Part shown: piece by piece, positions 63,302-64,000 of the stretch
Layout of the letters: each line of letters begins with the position of its first letter
How positions within the stretch are numbered: the first letter of the stretch is position 1
Origin: Affinundibacterium fentianense
GTDB lineage: Bacteria; Pseudomonadota; Gammaproteobacteria; Burkholderiales; Burkholderiaceae_D
DNA length: 64,000 bases
Direction of reading: 5' to 3'
Assembly (NCBI RefSeq): GCF_018139545.1
Contig: NZ_JAGSPJ010000001.1
Span: 612,664 to 676,663 of the forward strand
Position numbers and translations under genes: made by a program
The notes under the pieces: model-generated
Seen by the model: only the letters and a program-made list of their open reading frames with translations
Told to the model about the DNA's origin: nothing
Database searches by the model: none

Positions 63302-64000
63302 ATGACTACAAAAAAGAAAGACATCACTCCGCTCAGCATCAAGCATCTGCGTGGACCGAATATTTGGACATATCGCCCAGTCATCGAAGTTTACTTAGAT
63401 ATCGGTGAATTCGAACAACTCCCCTCCAACCTTCTCCCCGGCCTGTATGAGCGTCTCACAGCGACGCTCCCAGGATTAATGCAACATCGATGTGGTGTCG
63501 GAGAAATTGGTGGCTTTTTAGAGCGCCTAAAAGAAGGCACATGGGTTGGACACATCCTTGAACATGTTGTGCTTGAATTGCAAAATTTAGCAGGCATGAA
63601 AACTGGGTTTGGACAAACGCGTTCCACTCACATTGACGGTGTTTATAAAATGGCTTTTCGCACCCGCCAAGAACAGGTAGGTCGCGCTGCATTCGCGATG
63701 GGGCGTGAATTATTACTTTCACTAATTGATGACAAAGCCTACGACTTTGACGGCGAATTAACAAAGTTACGGGACATGGTTGATGCATTGTGTTTAGGTC
63801 CAAGTACCGCACACATTGTGGATGCAGCGACCGACAGAAATATTCCTTCGATTCGACTAACCGAAGGCAATCTTGTGCAGCTTGGACATGGTGCTGCGCA
63901 ACGTAGAATTTGGACCGCAGAGACCGATCGCACAAGCGCAATCGCCGAAAGCATCGCGTCCGACAAAGATATGACGAAGTCGCTTTTGAAAGCATGCGGC
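63302..64000 (+). CDS. cphA': Cyanophycin synthetase, CphA' type (partial, C-terminus outside window)
   Basis: The first 233 residues are present. They match the N-terminal domain of the CphA' form found in Betaproteobacteria: KDITPLSIKHLRGPNIWTYR, LPGLMQHRCGVGEIGGFLER, GTWVGHILEHVVLELQNLAG and FGQTRSTHIDGVYKMAFRTR. The ATP-grasp and Mur-ligase-like domains lie beyond the right edge. Cyanophycin synthetases add Asp and Arg to the growing nitrogen-storage polymer. A second gene, cphA, usually lies directly downstream. The ATG at 63302 has only a weak ribosome-binding site. Confidence 0.92.
   Translation, partial: MTTKKKDITPLSIKHLRGPNIWTYRPVIEVYLDIGEFEQLPSNLLPGLYERLTATLPGLMQHRCGVGEIGGFLERLKEGTWVGHILEHVVLELQNLAGMKTGFGQTRSTHIDGVYKMAFRTRQEQVGRAAFAMGRELLLSLIDDKAYDFDGELTKLRDMVDALCLGPSTAHIVDAATDRNIPSIRLTEGNLVQLGHGAAQRRIWTAETDRTSAIAESIASDKDMTKSLLKACG

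Overview
The window comes from a Gram-negative, motile betaproteobacterium, most likely Burkholderiales and possibly Oxalobacteraceae/Undibacterium-like. That placement is an inference from gene order and protein style: kinase-phosphatase-rph-rdgB-hemW beside yicC-gmk-rpoZ-spoT, a CphA'-type cyanophycin synthetase, and a fliK-like/FhlB pair in the flagellar locus. GC content is moderate by eye. No insertion sequence, prophage or CRISPR array is visible.

Positions 1-16061 (minus strand) hold a type I secretion locus. In transcription order it is an HlyB-type ABC exporter, an HlyD-type adaptor, a two-helix membrane protein of unknown function, and a giant RTX protein that runs off the left edge after 3751 residues. 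The RTX protein has a lipase-like N-terminus (GYSLG), a module resembling the FrpC self-processing domain, two cadherin-like domains and a long array of RTX blocks. The end of that array in the window is a DNA-level tandem repeat with exact 459 or 486 bp periods. No TolC and no acyltransferase gene is present.

Positions 16062-17080 hold an unexplained intergenic region with a possible 37-residue small gene, a bidirectional terminator and tRNA-Ser(UGA). Positions 17081-32678 are mostly housekeeping and signalling genes: a coupled PAS-GGDEF-EAL and EAL-HDOD pair; hemW, rdgB, rph, a PP2C phosphatase and a Ser/Thr kinase on the minus strand; yicC, gmk, rpoZ and spoT on the plus strand; greB; a response regulator with Glu in place of the phospho-acceptor Asp; and a diguanylate cyclase.

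Positions 32777-52987 are a flagellar locus. fliT, fliS, fliD, flaG and fliC (807 aa, five internal repeats) lie on the minus strand, with sigma-28 promoters in front of fliC and fliD. A fliK-like gene, fhlB and the c-di-GMP brake ycgR lie on the plus strand. fliE then opposes the large operon fliFGHIJK-fliLMNOPQR. The operon supplies the MS ring, C ring, export ATPase and export gate; the minus-strand genes supply filament, cap and chaperones.

Positions 53004-64000 carry the NAD(P)HX repair enzyme nnr, a glycosyltransferase, a ferredoxin/SCP2/methyltransferase cluster, a CysB-type regulator, a fumarylacetoacetate-hydrolase-family enzyme and a GNAT acetyltransferase. A cyanophycin-associated group follows: a DUF1854 protein, an ABC exporter with an N-terminal zinc ribbon and, divergently, the start of a CphA'-type cyanophycin synthetase cut by the right edge.
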